64,000 bases of DNA from Pachyseris speciosa (lineage: Eukaryota; Cnidaria; Anthozoa; Scleractinia; Pachyseridae), in assembly GCA_016490735.1 (NCBI GenBank), contig JAEMWC010000361.1, forward strand, positions 536,501 to 600,500. The letters run 5' to 3'. Position 1 is the stretch's first letter; every line of letters begins with the position of its first letter. The notes below the pieces were generated by a model. The model saw nothing but the letters and a program-made list of their open reading frames with translations, had not been told where the DNA came from and made no database searches. Both the position numbers and the translations under genes were made by a program. This document shows, piece by piece, positions 1 to 13,700 of the stretch.

Positions 1-800
1 TCTATAGGTTGTCATGATATTTAACCCTGGTTAGCGCTAACCATGCTTCGCACAACTGGGCCCTGAAAGTTAAAAGACTGAGTCATTTTTAGCCAGCCAC
101 ATACTAGAAGGGCAGGTGTAATGACAATCCTTGAGACCTCTCCCTCTCCTTAAGCTTGTTCTCTGAGAACAGGAATTGTAAACAATGAGTAAACCCAAAT
201 AAATGTTAGTGTTAAGAGTAATGCATGCATTAATAGGATTGTGCGATTAAATGTTTTGGCTTATAAATGAAAAGGTATTGTCGAAAATGGAATCGGCGGA
301 AATGAGAATTAGCACCTCGAGCAAGACAGAGAAAGGAAACTCAAAAATACTGTTTAACTATGACCGTTTAACGCGCTATTCATTAAATTAAACACTTGCG
401 ACTGCTTTAATGGAATGTTTTCGATTCGATGTCTTTTTAAATTCCTTCCCCATCAATGGCATAACTTGTTATTGGTCAAATGGGAAAAGGTTTATTTTTA
501 ATTACCAGAGGGAGCTACTTGTACATTCAGTGGGTGTCTTTAATATGTAGGGTACCGAAATTGCATGCTAAACCAAAACAGATTGAAAATGTGAATTTCA
601 CTATCTTTCAAACAATACAATTTTTCATGTCAAAAATTAAGACCCTGTGAGGATTGACAAGACACCTGCGCTGAATTGCTCGAAGCATGGTCAGCGCTAA
701 CCATTGGTTAACTGATGCATTTGTATTAAAATCTAAGGTTGTTATGGTATTTAACCCTGGTTAGCGCTAATCATGCTTCCAGCAACTGGGCCCTGGCAGT
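1..800. repeat. Dispersed repeat, two direct copies and one inverted piece
   Basis: About 60 bases at 1-62 recur at 733-797 (shared core CCTGGTTAGCGCTAA followed by an ATGCTTC..CAACTGGGCCCTG block). A shorter inverted piece lies at about 680-712. I recognise this as a motif common in coral intergenic DNA; its class is unknown. The direct pair could be the two ends of one element or two independent copies. No coding signal is visible between them. Confidence 0.5.
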
Positions 801-1165
801 TTACACTGTATCGAACCGATGATCATTCATCATTACCAACCTCTTTTACTTCTACCCCGGCTTCTTGCAACGAGTAAAAGGAACTTAGCACATAGTTTGC
901 CCAAAAGCCATTTGAAGGAAGAAGGGAGTAGCTCGATTTCAGTGCAGGGAAGTCGTTTGGACCCACCGTTGGATCTTGAGGCATTTTGATACCAAACTTC
1001 AGAAGACTTCAAAAACAACCGCAGCAAATCTGCGACAGTTTGGTTTGTCTATGAACAGGGTTGAATTTATACTTGACCAGTCGTGCGCAATGCAACATCC
1101 CACCCTTTCTCTCTCGCACTCTATATTTTTCACAAACACAGTTGGATTATTTTTTTGATCATTTA
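560..1165 (+). other. 5' flanking block shared by genes A and B
   Basis: Patches here match 40395-40710, for example ATCTTTCAAACA, GACAAGACACCTG versus ACAAGACACCTG, a TTGTCTATGAACAG-like stretch and a CTTTCTCTCTC pyrimidine run, in the same order. This block lies 1.1-1.7 kb upstream of gene A and 1.5-1.9 kb upstream of gene B, so it marks the left part of the duplicated segment. No open reading frame of note. Confidence 0.5.
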
Positions 1166-1537
1166 TTTACGAAAGCTCTTAACTAAACGCGTATTTCTTT
1201 TCTTTGGGGCTGACTACCTATTTGACTGACTTTTTGTCTGTGTGTTTTGAACACGGAATTGTAATGAGGGCCCGCACGTTTCACTTTCATTTGCAATGTT
1301 CTTGAAAATACGACCAAAAAAAATACATGTATCTTTTGTGTAGCATACCTAAGCAATCTCACACTATTGTTATCGGACAGAAGCTGCTGTATCGGGTTAA
1401 CGCTAATGAGTTGCAAATTTTGCAATGCATTGTGGGCAGTTTATCCCACACATATATCCTTTGGGTACCTACTTTTTTAATTATATTCCGGCCCGTGCCG
1501 CTTCATATTTGCATTCATAGATCAAATTACCTTTGAC

Positions 1538-2093
1538 GTTAAAGTGTATAGGACACGAAATTTTTTATTTCATTTTCTGGTAGTTCGACATGTATAAATA
1601 ACGGTTTGAGCGTTAAAAATCGGCGAAAAAAAAGTGAAATGCCTCTTTTTCGATCAAAATTAGCGCTATTTTTGCCCAAAAATTTGTCACAGCAGCGCGC
1701 GGCCAAAACCTCTGCCACGTGACCTTTGTGACGTCAAGTTGTTTACAAGATTGTCAACATTCTTCTCCACTTTCCATAGGATCATACGAATTACTTGTAT
1801 CTGTATCGCTAGACATTTTAATGCGTTCAAAGTCTCCAAACACTGCTAAGCAAGCCAAGTAATTCACATGTGTCTTTGCTAACAGCTGAGTATCGTGCAA
1901 ACAACGTGACGTCACTTACTGGAAAAGTCGTCCCCAGTTCCCGACAAAATTTTAAGCTAAAATTTGCCTGTTTTGGAGCCCAAAAATTGCCGAAAAATTT
2001 TTTTTACACATTTCTAAATCATGAATCCTTTCTTTATGCATATAAACGAAAGAAAAAAGCCAATAAAAAAGTTCGTGTCATATACACTTTAAC
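1538..2093. mobile_element. Small inverted-repeat element (MITE), about 556 bp
   Basis: The ends are imperfect inverted repeats of about 30 bases: GTTAAAGTGTATAGGACACG at the left and the reverse complement of GTTAAAGTGTATATGACACG at the right. The inside is non-coding. It lies about 200 bases upstream of gene A's start, so it may sit within or next to the promoter. Superfamily not determined. Confidence 0.65.
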
Positions 2094-2285
2094 TACAATT
2101 GCATGACCGTTATAATGGCATTTTGTATCGTTTACCGATGACACTGAAAGTCAGCTTGTGCAATTAGACTTTGCTCCATGGCCTATTTACAGAGAAATGA
2201 AGTTCCCCCATAATGCATTGCGGTCGAATTGCTTTTTCCATTCATAGCAAACTCCGAAGATCGTTGTTGAGCAAGGTGGACCGCA
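2094..2285 (+). promoter_or_regulatory. Proximal 5' region of gene A, conserved with gene B
   Basis: The stretch just upstream of the start codon aligns with 42110-42272 upstream of gene B. The best block, AAGTTCCCCCATAATGCA, is identical at 2200-2217 and 42163-42180, 69 bases before the ATG in gene A and 75 bases before the equivalent codon in gene B. A shared GTGCAATTAG precedes it. A core promoter or 5' UTR is inferred; no transcription start can be placed. Confidence 0.45.
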
Positions 2286-2361
2286 ATGGCTGTTTCTTTT
2301 ACTGGGAAAGCCAGTGTTTGCATAATATTATCTCTACTACTTGTGACAGCTTGTTTGGATG
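2286..2361 (+). CDS. Gene A exon 1: signal peptide
   Basis: The ATG opens 25 codons with a basic start and the hydrophobic core [10 protein letters not shown], followed by TACLD, a plausible signal peptidase region. The donor is G|GTAAGT, phase 1. The codon completed by the next exon gives Gly, so the mature protein starts near LDGEC. The context CCGCAATGG is acceptable for initiation. The same exon in gene B aligns codon for codon. Confidence 0.85.
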
Positions 2362-5300
2362 GTAAGTTTTTTTATCTTTTAAAGCGTTATCATCCCGGTT
2401 TCTCGAACAACCAGAATGAAACAGAAAAACGTTGAAAATAATTCAAATGGAGAAACAAGTTACTTTGTAGGAGTTCTACACTGTTTTGGTTCTTTGGAAG
2501 AGTTTTGAACTCAGGTGTCATGTAGTTGTGACTCAACTGAAAGCTCAGAAGACCAATTACTCAAACAACATTTTCAGTAAGAAACATAACAGCAGGGACT
2601 TCTTTAGACGCCACATTTGATTGCAGAAGGAACACTCAACATCACATTGCTAATACTAACGCTCAGTGTTAAGTAGTATTACGGCTCTTATAACTACAGT
2701 TTACTATAGAAGGACGCCTAAACTAATGCACAATTCCTACAACCTTACTACTCGTACATCCGTGTTTGTCGCAAACTGAGCAACAACGGGCGACACCTAC
2801 TGACAAACGTAATTAAAGGTCGATGGAGACAGACCAAGATAAAGATTGAAGACAATCCCGCTTTACAAGAGCTGAACGCTGCGACTGGTAGGTTTGTTAA
2901 ATGTTTTGTTGCACTGAAATATCAACCTACGACTGACTGAACAAAATCACGCGACAATCGCGGCCATGTCTACAACTACGTTAAGAATCATTCCGTTTAC
3001 ATGGTTTAGATCTAAATTAGTTCTTTCGGCTTTATTTTGCGCAACTGTCCGCTCAGTTGCGAAGCAGGGATCGTCTCGCTTTAGTTGAACCATTCGTCCG
3101 CAGTTCAAACATGGCATTTTCAGATATTTCCTTTTTGTGAAATCTTTAACTCGGTATTATTTTTTTCACAAAAAATCGCGAAATCGTCTGTTTCGACGTT
3201 GCTAAAGGAGTTAGCTGTAAAATACAAAGAACTATTGGAGTGATGGTTTACTAACTTAGAGTAGATAACATTCGGAAGCGTTCATAACCGAACTTATTAC
3301 TGATGCACACCTGACTAACGACATAAACAACACAAAAAACACGTTAAACAAATCGACTGTCATGACCAACAGACAACAGTCAGTTATGTTTTTATTAAAA
3401 TGGCATAAATTTGAAAGTGCGACATTTCATATGTTTCGTTTTCGTGAAATCAATACTGGGTATTGGTTTTAAGAAAAATCACGGAATCGACTGTCGGGAC
3501 TTTGCTAAATGCGTTATATTAACTATAGAATACGTGCAGAATAATATCAAACTACTTATTCTAGAGTGATGGTTTACTGACGGCTTAGGACAGACAACAC
3601 TGGACCGTTGCCAAGCGCTAACCAACGCACACCTGACTAACTACTTAAATAACACAGGCAAAAAAACGAACAAACCGACCAATGTCACTAACAACAGGTT
3701 ACTGTCAGTTACGTCCGTTAAAAGGGCATAAATTTGAGCGTTCGACTAAAGTACTATAGTTCATATACCCAAATTTATTGAGACCTGCGGAAGAACAAGT
3801 ATCGTAAATTAAATAATTAGCGAACTTTTTCTGCCACTAATCCTGAAGTCTCAGTCTCTAGTTAAACAAACACCTCGCAGCGCTGTGTCGTTGGCATGAA
3901 CTTTGACAACAAATACTTGAAATAATAAGATGACAAGAAAGTAGTCTCCCACGCAGTCGTTTTTAGGGGAATCGTATTTCACCTCCTCCCCACTAACGCC
4001 TGCTTACCCGAAGCCAACATTCCTTTCCCATTGTTTGACTCGCGGGCATCCTAGCCAATCACGATCGAGTAACTGTCTAGCGATGACAAGTAAAATTAAT
4101 CCTTATGCGTGCTTCTTTCTCTCGCGAATTTGTAAATGAATCAAAGCGCTGGAGCCGATTTGTTTTTTAGTAATACGATGTGTTACAAGAGATTAAAGCA
4201 AATAAGAATTTAGAAGCGACCAAGTTAGAAATCTGAAGCATTTATCAGTCGATCAAACATAGATTAAACCGACAAAGCTCGATTTCTCATGGTCTTGCAT
4301 TAAATCAAATGAAATTCGCCCACGCAGCGATCCCTAAACGTCCTGGGGAAACGGTCAGAAGTTATCAAACACCGATGGCATAGACTGCGCCAACTAGTAG
4401 CTTTTTCTTCAGTTCACGGGATGCGGACTGAAAAATTATGCAGCTTATTACCTAGCAGCTCGCTCGATCCACTGCGCGCTATGGTCTACAATTGGCAAAG
4501 TTTCCTTCCTCCAAATCACTCAGAACAACCCGAAGATACGCCAATACCTCTTAAATAACTGACTTGGCCCTTCATCAAATTCACGAGAAGTGACACAACA
4601 GCTACAACATGACAAGCGGCGAGGAAATCGAAGATTGAAGGCGAAGCTTGCATGATAGTGAAATAAGCGTCTTTCCGTAACTAGTCGGTATATTGACGGA
4701 ACTGATCAGGGGCACCCAACGAGCCAAATCAACCAAAAGCTATAGAAAGGCATTTTTAAGTACCTTATGGTGTTTGAAGTCTGTTTAAAGTGATGTTTTC
4801 ATAAGCTAGAAGAAGTTCATCTGTTCGGATTCCCTAGCTGAAATTTTAATTGTCCGAAAATGTTAGGGAACAAAACCTTCCTTTGAGAAAATGCGAGCTG
4901 AAATAAACTTTCCACGAAATTTCTAGGGAACAATTTTCTTTCCGAAAATGCTAGGTGACGTTTTTGACTGCCAAAAACATCAAATACGACCTTTCTGAAA
5001 ACCTTAGGGGCTATAATTTCTCCATTGCGAATCTTTTAGGCCACGTTTTAGTTACGAAAATCCGAGTGCACTCTTTAATCGACGCCGAAAACCCAAGGCG
5101 AATTACCCTCCACCGAACAGATATCTACCGAAACTTGTCGTTGGGTGCCCCTGGGAAATATTATCGCTATTTCCTCTCACAAATTCTTAAATTGAAGCCA
5201 GTTGATATGCATTTAAACAGGAAATTTTGAACGTAGAGCACACGGTGATCAAAGCTTGCTCAACTTTGTCTCCGCTATGTTGAAGTATCCCGCGAAAAGC

Positions 5301-7033
5301 GTCCTGGGGTCAAGGTCAACCTTCCAGAATTTGGTAGGTAAAATGTGATTGGCTAAGCGGCGGGAAAGGAATGTTGGTTTCGGGTAAGCAGGCGTTAGAG
5401 GGGAGGAGGTGAAATACGAGTCCCCTAAAAGCGACTGCGTTGGAGGCTAGCAAGAAAGTTGCTTCTTCCATTTTGGCGAAATTATGTTTCCGTTAAAATA
5501 AATAACAAATATGTTTAATCAGAAAAGGCAATTCGCTGTTGTAATTGCTTCAGGCAAGTTGCCGAGTAAGCGGCGCTGTGTTGAATTTTCACCAAAACGT
5601 AAGGAGCTGAGACGAGCCGAAGAGGGCGGGGTGGAGGCCTCCCCCATCCCCACCATACTTTTTCACTGTAATAGCCATCCCCATAATCCTTAAGTTTTAC
5701 TCTCCCCAATACTCCTCGGTTTATCAAATCAAAGATGGCGGCTCGCTCGTAATAACACGAACCAGGAGCCCATTACCGGCAATTAGCTCCTGCACGAACG
5801 AAATAATGCGCTCGCCTCACAAAATCAGCCTGCAATGCAGGCTACTGGATTATCGAATTCGAAAGTCAGTTCTTGTTCTGTTTTTATTACCGGAAGCGTG
5901 AAATTACACCCTGTATTTCCAGAGTGATTTTTCTAGAAATATACCAAAATGAAATTTTGCGAGATATGCCCAGGTTTGCGAGCAGCTGCGAAAATTGCGT
6001 AATTTGTAAAACAATTGGAAAATTCGTCGAGTCAGTGAAAAGCAGTAGAAAAGAAGTTTGAGAAGGCCCCAACCAAAACTGCAAAAATTGCGAACTATGC
6101 AAAAAAATTGGAAAATTCGTCGCGTCAGTCAAAAGCAGTAGTAACCTAGGAGAATCCCCTAGGTAAAATCAAATTTGACCTGTAACAGTTCTTTCCTGAT
6201 ACATTCCTGATGTTATGTATGGCCACAAACTTTAATTTTTTTTTTTAATCCAGGTATTGCGGCAAAGGTGTTTTTTCAACTTAAAACTATGGTATTGTTC
6301 TTGTTAGCAGGTCGTTAGTACTCTGTCGTTTATACTAACGAGACCAGTATATAGGTAGCTTTGTTCGGTTTTCATTCGTTAAACGCGGCATGTCGCGTAG
6401 TAATAACTTCAAGGGATAAGGAACGTATGAATTTTTGCAATTTTCGCCGTTTTCGCAAAATCGCAGTTTTCAATGGGGCCTTCTAAGCCTCCTATTCTGC
6501 TGCTTTTCAATGACTAGACGAATTTTCCAATCTGCCACAAATTTCGCAATTTTCGCAACTTTCCTCATTTACTGCTTTTCACTGACTCGACGAATTTTTC
6601 ATTTCTTCTTTTCTTTTTACAAATTTCGCAATCCTTGTAATTTTCGCAGTTTTCGCAGTTTTCGCAAAAATTTCATTGAGGTCCTCTGAGCCTCCTGGCG
6701 AAAAATCACAATGAAAGCAAAAAATCGTCAACCTTGCACTTTTGCGATTATTCGCTTAGACTCGAAAAACATCGCAAATTTTGCAGCTGCGTGCAAACCT
6801 GGAAATAAGTGAATATGCTACTTTGGAATTGTGGGAAAACAAAAGAACCAAGTCGAGGTTCAGGGAATAACTGATTTGCATTTTCCTTTGTTTTTGACAA
6901 AAGAAAATGTAAATTATCCCCCTGAACCTAGACTTGGTTCTTTTGTTCTCCCACAATTCGAAACTAACCTACTGTTGTGCTAGTAAGAAAGGTCCCACAT
7001 GAATTCGTGGAACGATGATGATTTTCAGTGCAT

Positions 7034-7083
<50 letters not shown>

Positions 7084-7596
7084 CACTATATTTAAGTCTC
7101 AAATCTATTTAGCCAAGCACAGATGCTATACTAATTGGGGAGACTAAATCAAATCAACTCTAAATAAATCAAATGAAATGTTGATTTTTGGGGAGAGGGG
7201 AAAACCGGAGTACCCGGAGAAAAACCTCTCGGAGCAGAGTAGAGAACCAACAAACTCAGCCCACTTATGACAAGCTATTTGAAAGTAGTGTAGATAAACG
7301 GGCCATGAGATGTGAGAGAGCACCGCAGTTGTGAACACTACCGTTTATTAGTAAAATCTGTCAACCACAATTCAATGTATGAGTTTTCATATATTCACAT
7401 TCAATCGCCGATATCGAGGGGCCAGATTCAGAGTTGGTTTCGATGAAACGACGGAAAAATTGTGCTGACAAGCAAACCACTTGATAGCAGCTAAAATACA
7501 TACTATCAAGGGGAATAAACGGACTTGTATGGAACTCTTTCGGCTACTAGTATAAAGGCAGCTCTAAAAAAATGTGATGATGATGACGACGACGAC

Positions 7597-7656
<60 letters not shown>

Positions 7657-10600
7657 ACGAGGCCAACTGTAACTTCCGCTCTTTATTGTGCCATGACGCT
7701 ACTGATAATGTCATTTCAATCAGTAGGCCGTAAGTTAGTATGTGAAATGAAAATCGGAGACAAATTTCCTTAAACATCTGTGAATGCAATCTGGTAGAAA
7801 ATGAATTTGCCTAACTGTTTCACACTTCCAGGCGAATGTCGTGAAATGTCGTTTCCATCTTTTTACTTCTTCGCTGGCAAACGTTTGGAGCGGCACAAGA
7901 TAAAAACCGTCCAGGTCCGAGGCATAGACGCCTGTGAGCTGCTTTGCTACCACGAACCCAACTGCGTCAGTATTAACTTAGAAGCCACAGCAGAGCATAA
8001 GGGAGAAAACAAGTGTGAGTTGAACAATTCAACTCATCGAGAGCATGACGAAGATCTCGTAGACGCACCGAGTTACTACTACCGCGGAGCAAAGGTAAAA
8101 ATGATTTAAAACAACCTACTTAGATAATTTCTTCATCAGCATCGACAGAACGCTGAGATATCTACAAGTAGCCGACAGATTTATCGGCAAGTTATTGTTA
8201 TCGAATTATGCTACGCAGTCAACAAACAGCAACCAACAAATAGTACGTCGTCTATGTTTTTCAAGGGAACAAGAGGCATTTGTTTTACGATTTTTCGCTT
8301 GCACACAAAAAATAACAAATTTTGCAGCTGCTTGGAAACTTGGATATATGTGCGTTTTGCCATATTTTGGGAAATGTTTCATCAAGCGTTTTAGTCGCCA
8401 TATGCGCCAGTGAAAAAGTTGCGCAAGCGTGGAAGGAATACTAAAGAGCACCTAGCTAGTGGGCTCTCTCAGTCTTCTCGGATTACCAGACGCCCGTGAT
8501 AATGATAGCATTTCTGTTGCCCATGCACGACAGAATCGTTTTTTATTAAGCCATTCGTTTCGCATGATGTTCCGATTGCAAGAAAATGAAAGAGATGTCT
8601 TTTTTCTTGACACTCGACTCTGAACAACTGATAGTTGACTCGGTCCATTTTCATTTCTTTCAGAACGCTTGTGGTTACCCGACCCTTTGTCAGCACGGTG
8701 GAACCTGTCAGTCTGGATTTACAGACAAAGGATATCGCTGTATATGTCCCTCTGGTATCACGGGTGAATTCTGTGAAAATAGTGAGGCTGGTAAGGAAAT
8801 GCCGAGGTGCAGCTACTCTTTAACTCGGTTTCCCGTGACAGGCCAGACTCTAAAAATGTCGTCCGTTCTTCTTCTTCGTCGTGTTTCATCCATAAAGCTA
8901 ACTTCCGGCATTTCTGCGCAAGCGCTAACAAAAATAAAAAACAACAAGAATGCCGCCATGTTGAATTATATTAAAGAAGCAACGGAACATATTACTTACA
9001 CTCTTACACGAAAATGTCGTTCCACCTTGTGGTTTTTTTGAGGTCTGAACAACTGTGTTAATATGCATACCAATGCTTGCAAGTTTCACAGCGATACGAA
9101 AGGTTTTAACATGGTCAAACTAAACTGCAGATTTTACGAGATACCAACACGGCCCCTGAGACTTTCATGCAAGGAAACAAAGTAGGGTGCGAACGTTTCT
9201 TCAAAAAAAAAAAAACTTGGGGAAGGTGTACAAGTAGCAAAAATTATCTTGCAGTAAGTTCCAAAAATTGCAACCACAGAATAACAAAACAAATTAGAAG
9301 AAAACAAATTGCGATGCGTGGGTTTATAGGTTTCTTTGGAGAAGGTGGGGAAAGTAGACAAGTAACAAACATATTTCGTAGTAAGTTAATAAAAATTGCT
9401 AAGCAATTTTGACATAAGCTTAAGTGTCGGAGAAAATAGAAAAGGAAAAGAAACCGATGGTTTGGATAGGTAATCCCATGGGTCCGAGAAAATTGTGTTT
9501 TCAGAAGTTGCATTTAGTGTCCTCTTCACGCATAACACAAGTGATACTAAATTAAAGCCCCGGCTAAAAGATCAAACATTTTCCTGAGCATTGTGTTTGA
9601 CAAACAGAACGTTTGGTGACTAACCGACAAAACAGTTTCCCTCTGCTAGCAGAGATCTCTGCAGGCAAGAAACCTCAAATGTTTGACCGTTTGACCAAAC
9701 AAAAGAGAAAGCGAGTACACAGGACGATTTTTGCGTTTTATCGCTGAAATTTAAATTTATGTGCTTCATTTGGTTTGCTTTTACTGACTGTTCACTTTCT
9801 TGGTTGGGTTAGCTAAACGATCAAACATTTTTTCGTAGAGCGAAATAATCGGATGAAAAATGTTTGATCTGGATCAAACATGGGAAGCCATTTCAATGGG
9901 AAGTTGAAAGAGGCGGCTAAACGGCCAAAACATGCTCTTCCAACACGATGTTGGATGAAGTGTTTGATCGTTTAGCCTGAGCTTAATGATTAATTTTACT
10001 AGGACTCACTGCGATTACGTGTTAATAAGATAAGGGCAAAAGTACTTCTTCCACTAACTTTGAGCTACTCGTTGCTCCCATTAATGCTGGTGAACTGTAA
10101 AGTGACCTTTCTTGGTGAGCTGTGAGATGCCGCGTTAAAGTGAAAGCCTTTGAAGCGTTGAATCGTTTATTTTTCAACCACACAATCTGTGCGTCGATAT
10201 GGAAGTCGATCCAAGTGTTAAGCGTTTCCTGAGACAAGTCGTTTGCCCTTTCTTTCCTATTGCTCTTCATCTTCCTTAAAAATTCACCTTCCGGAGTATC
10301 TGTTGACTAGTTCTTGATTTTTATGCCTTTTACGCGAAACGCCTCTTACGACAAACTTTTTTGGTCAAACTGAAGAAACCAACTGAATGTGAAATTACAA
10401 GCAGCAGAATGCGCGCGGAAAATAAGGCTCGTTTAGGTGCCTCGTTTTGCTTAAGTTAACCTGGCTTGAGCCTGCGATCCAATCAAAAACCAGCACCTGC
10501 TGGTCGGCGGTCAACGTCCAAAAAACAGCTGACCTCGATGAGTTCTAAACTTAAGCCCCGATATGGTCACATGATACTGGTCAGTGGAAACTTTGTTTTG

Positions 10601-10740
10601 ACAGCTGTCAATTGGCCATGACACGAATGTCCTATATAGAAAATGTACGCCGATGTACTCGCCGATCTAGGCTGCAAACTTCCTGCAAACTAGCTTATCA
10701 GATGGAGTATGGCCGCCATGTTGGCCGCCATGTTGGATTA

Positions 10741-10773
<33 letters not shown>

Positions 10774-13700
10774 GGATATTATTAGTTATTGGGCAACTTC
10801 GTCGTCGTCGTGCGGTCGCGCCAGCGAGTAATATCGCTAGCCATTTTTACCATGAGAAAAGCAGTTCACGGGTTTCTATAGGCATGGTACTCCGCTTGGC
10901 GGCCCTTCGGGTCGCTGGAGCTCCGCTATAAAACGTTTGGGTCGTCGTTTGTGCGACTAAAATTTTGATTGATAGAGTTAGGCACGTATTCTCCAAATAA
11001 AAGTATTTTTCTTAAAAAAGAAAGAAAAAAGAAAGATGAATGTGCTTTTCTTTTCCGAATTCAACCTCCTTGTTCATTTCAGTATAAAGCGTACGTGTGT
11101 GTCTACGTTGAAAACCACCAAACAACCAAACAAAACAAAACAAAATCAAGAACAAAAAAGAGCATCCGTTTGGTGACATTTACGCTTCCGTTGAGAAGAG
11201 TGCAAAAATGTGATGGCCAACAAGTTTTGTGCCTCCGAGGAGACATGCAGTATTAATTGACAAATAGTCGCTTACGGGAGGTTAAAAATAATGACAAGAA
11301 TTAAATAAATCGGATAATTTCAAACTGCCTTAGAATTCACAATTCTTGGTCCTCTGCACTTTAGGAATTCCAAATGTTTACCACTGTCATTCATCCTTAA
11401 ATGTTCATTAAAAACTCGAGAAGAATCCAGTTTCTGCAAAACCTGCCTTTCGGCAAAATTTGTTGTTATTCTCACACCAATTTCTTGTAAGGGAGGCGCT
11501 CCACGTCAATTAACTTATTCCCTGTAAAAACAAAAACAACAAACAAAACGAACAACAACCTCTTGAATAACTCTCAAAGCTACATGGCACTCGCTCAGAT
11601 GTTAAAAGAAAGAAAAATGTAATGAACGATCAAACCCTTTCAAGTTAAATCTCCTCTTGCTCCGGTTCGGATTTCGTTAGAGTGTGGAATGGGTTACCAC
11701 TAAAAAGAATTGTGTCTTTCAAAACGTTAGATCCTGAATGTGAATGTCCGTGCATGTTTTTGATGCCTTTTTTCTTCGCTTTGAATAAAGACAGACACGT
11801 ACCGACAGTCAGACAGAAAGCAGTCCACAGCATCAAATACTGAGACTGCCAGGATGCTTATATCAAATTTTAATGTACGACTGACTGGACACGAACGAGA
11901 GACGAGAAACGTGATATCAACAATGACATCGCTCAACGCCATTCGGCCTGAGAAATCACCAAATCGACTGGAGGTGTGCTACATAAGTTACCTACAGTAC
12001 TCTCGAGTATTGAAAACCAGCGTATCTCCTATATGAAAGCTAGTTTTACGAACTATTCTTAATAAGAACAGAAACCACTGAACCATTACCAGCACTGTTC
12101 CTGCACCTTACAAATAACTTGCTGGCGACATCAACAACACAAAAGCAGAATAATTTTTCTAACAATACAATACATCTACATACATTTGAGTAACTAAAGA
12201 CAGACCGAAACGCACCTGGCGGAACGGGTTGCAGTTTCTACCAACAACAGTAAAACGGCTTAACTGACAGACGACCAATAACAGCACGAGTTCAATTCTG
12301 CAATTAAAATTTCTGTCTGGAGAATTTATACCATGTACACAATGACGTCACACAACTCACATGGCTCTAATTACAACTTTCGACAACCTCAGGTTTTCAA
12401 ACCATCAGAGTCGGGGGTGGAAGCTGAATAATTGGACCTCGATTATTGATTGTTCTTTGTGTGCTTTGCTCGAGTTATTCATTATTCTTTTTAAATTTTT
12501 TAGGTTATTTATTATTCATTGCTGCTTCAACGTACGAAGCACTTCCCCCGGTTAAATTCGAATTCAGGTTCAATATTATAATACATTTGGTCATAATATA
12601 ATACTGTCATATAATACTGAGAAATCTACTCGCTCTAATGTCTTGTCAAACTTAACTGCTATTCCAATGTAACTTTCACTTTAGCTTGTAGCCTCTTCCG
12701 CAGGCGCGGCCATTTTATTGTAACACGTCCATTTGACTAGTTATTGGTGAGTAATCTATACAAACATGACCTAAATGATGTGGAAACAGCACAAAACAGT
12801 GAAAATATCATAAACATCAACATAAGGCTTTCATATGACAAAATAAGATATTGTAAACAATAACGAAACGACTTGTCTTTGTTAACACGTGCAGTGCCTG
12901 TGGTTGCACACTCAATTAAAAAAAACTATTCTAAAAACATTACAAAACACCAAATAAAGTTGCTCTTTATAAAATTCTCAAGGGAAATACGATGCTCCGA
13001 AACCAATGCCAATGACTATGTTCACAAACTTGAAGTCAAAGCTAGACGTGTACGTACATAGGTTATGAAATTTTTCAAGTTAAGAGTTCATAATTACTGC
13101 AAAAAAATTCCGTCTCCTCTTGTTGGCCCTGTAGAGAGTACCTTAAACTTGTGTAATTATAACTCAAACAGCCGTAGGCGCGTTGCTGAACGACCCGATC
13201 TAGCTTTGACAGACACACGTCTAAGATGCTCATCAGAGGAGTCCTCATCCGAAACTTCTTCATTTTCGACTAGTTCCTCGTCAGAGTCAATGTCACTATC
13301 AGCGCCACCTTTCAGCAGTCGTTCAATTCTATTCGCCTCATCTTGTGCGAGCTTGTAGGATTTAAAGCCGGAAGCATCAGTGATGATCTCGTCAATACGT
13401 ACACGGTCTACAATGGTATACGGTGAGTTTCTGTCATCCTGATAGGCCTCTCAGAAAACGAACTTGTCGGCAGTGTCACTATTGTAAAGCCACAAAATGT
13501 GCATGACAATGTCAGTAAAGACGCCATTCTTTTCTATTTTTGTCCTTGACGAGAAGATCCTTCAAAAGAAAAAAACCCATTGTTCTCTTCTGCGGTTGTG
13601 CCTTACTGCGATGACTTCCTCTGCCTTGAAGTAAACTTCACACCGCGGTAAGGATCGATTAAGGGGCAGCTCTCGGTCTTGCTGTTGTGCAGCAGTTTGG

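Noticed and set aside
7525..7789. Open frames with long Asp or His runs
   Set aside because: They are translations of the (GAT)n microsatellite and have no conserved flanks.
8586..9041. 151-codon frame containing EGF domain 1 as a single-exon gene
   Set aside because: Only 8664-8790 is EGF; clear acceptor and donor bound it, and the rest is intron read-through.
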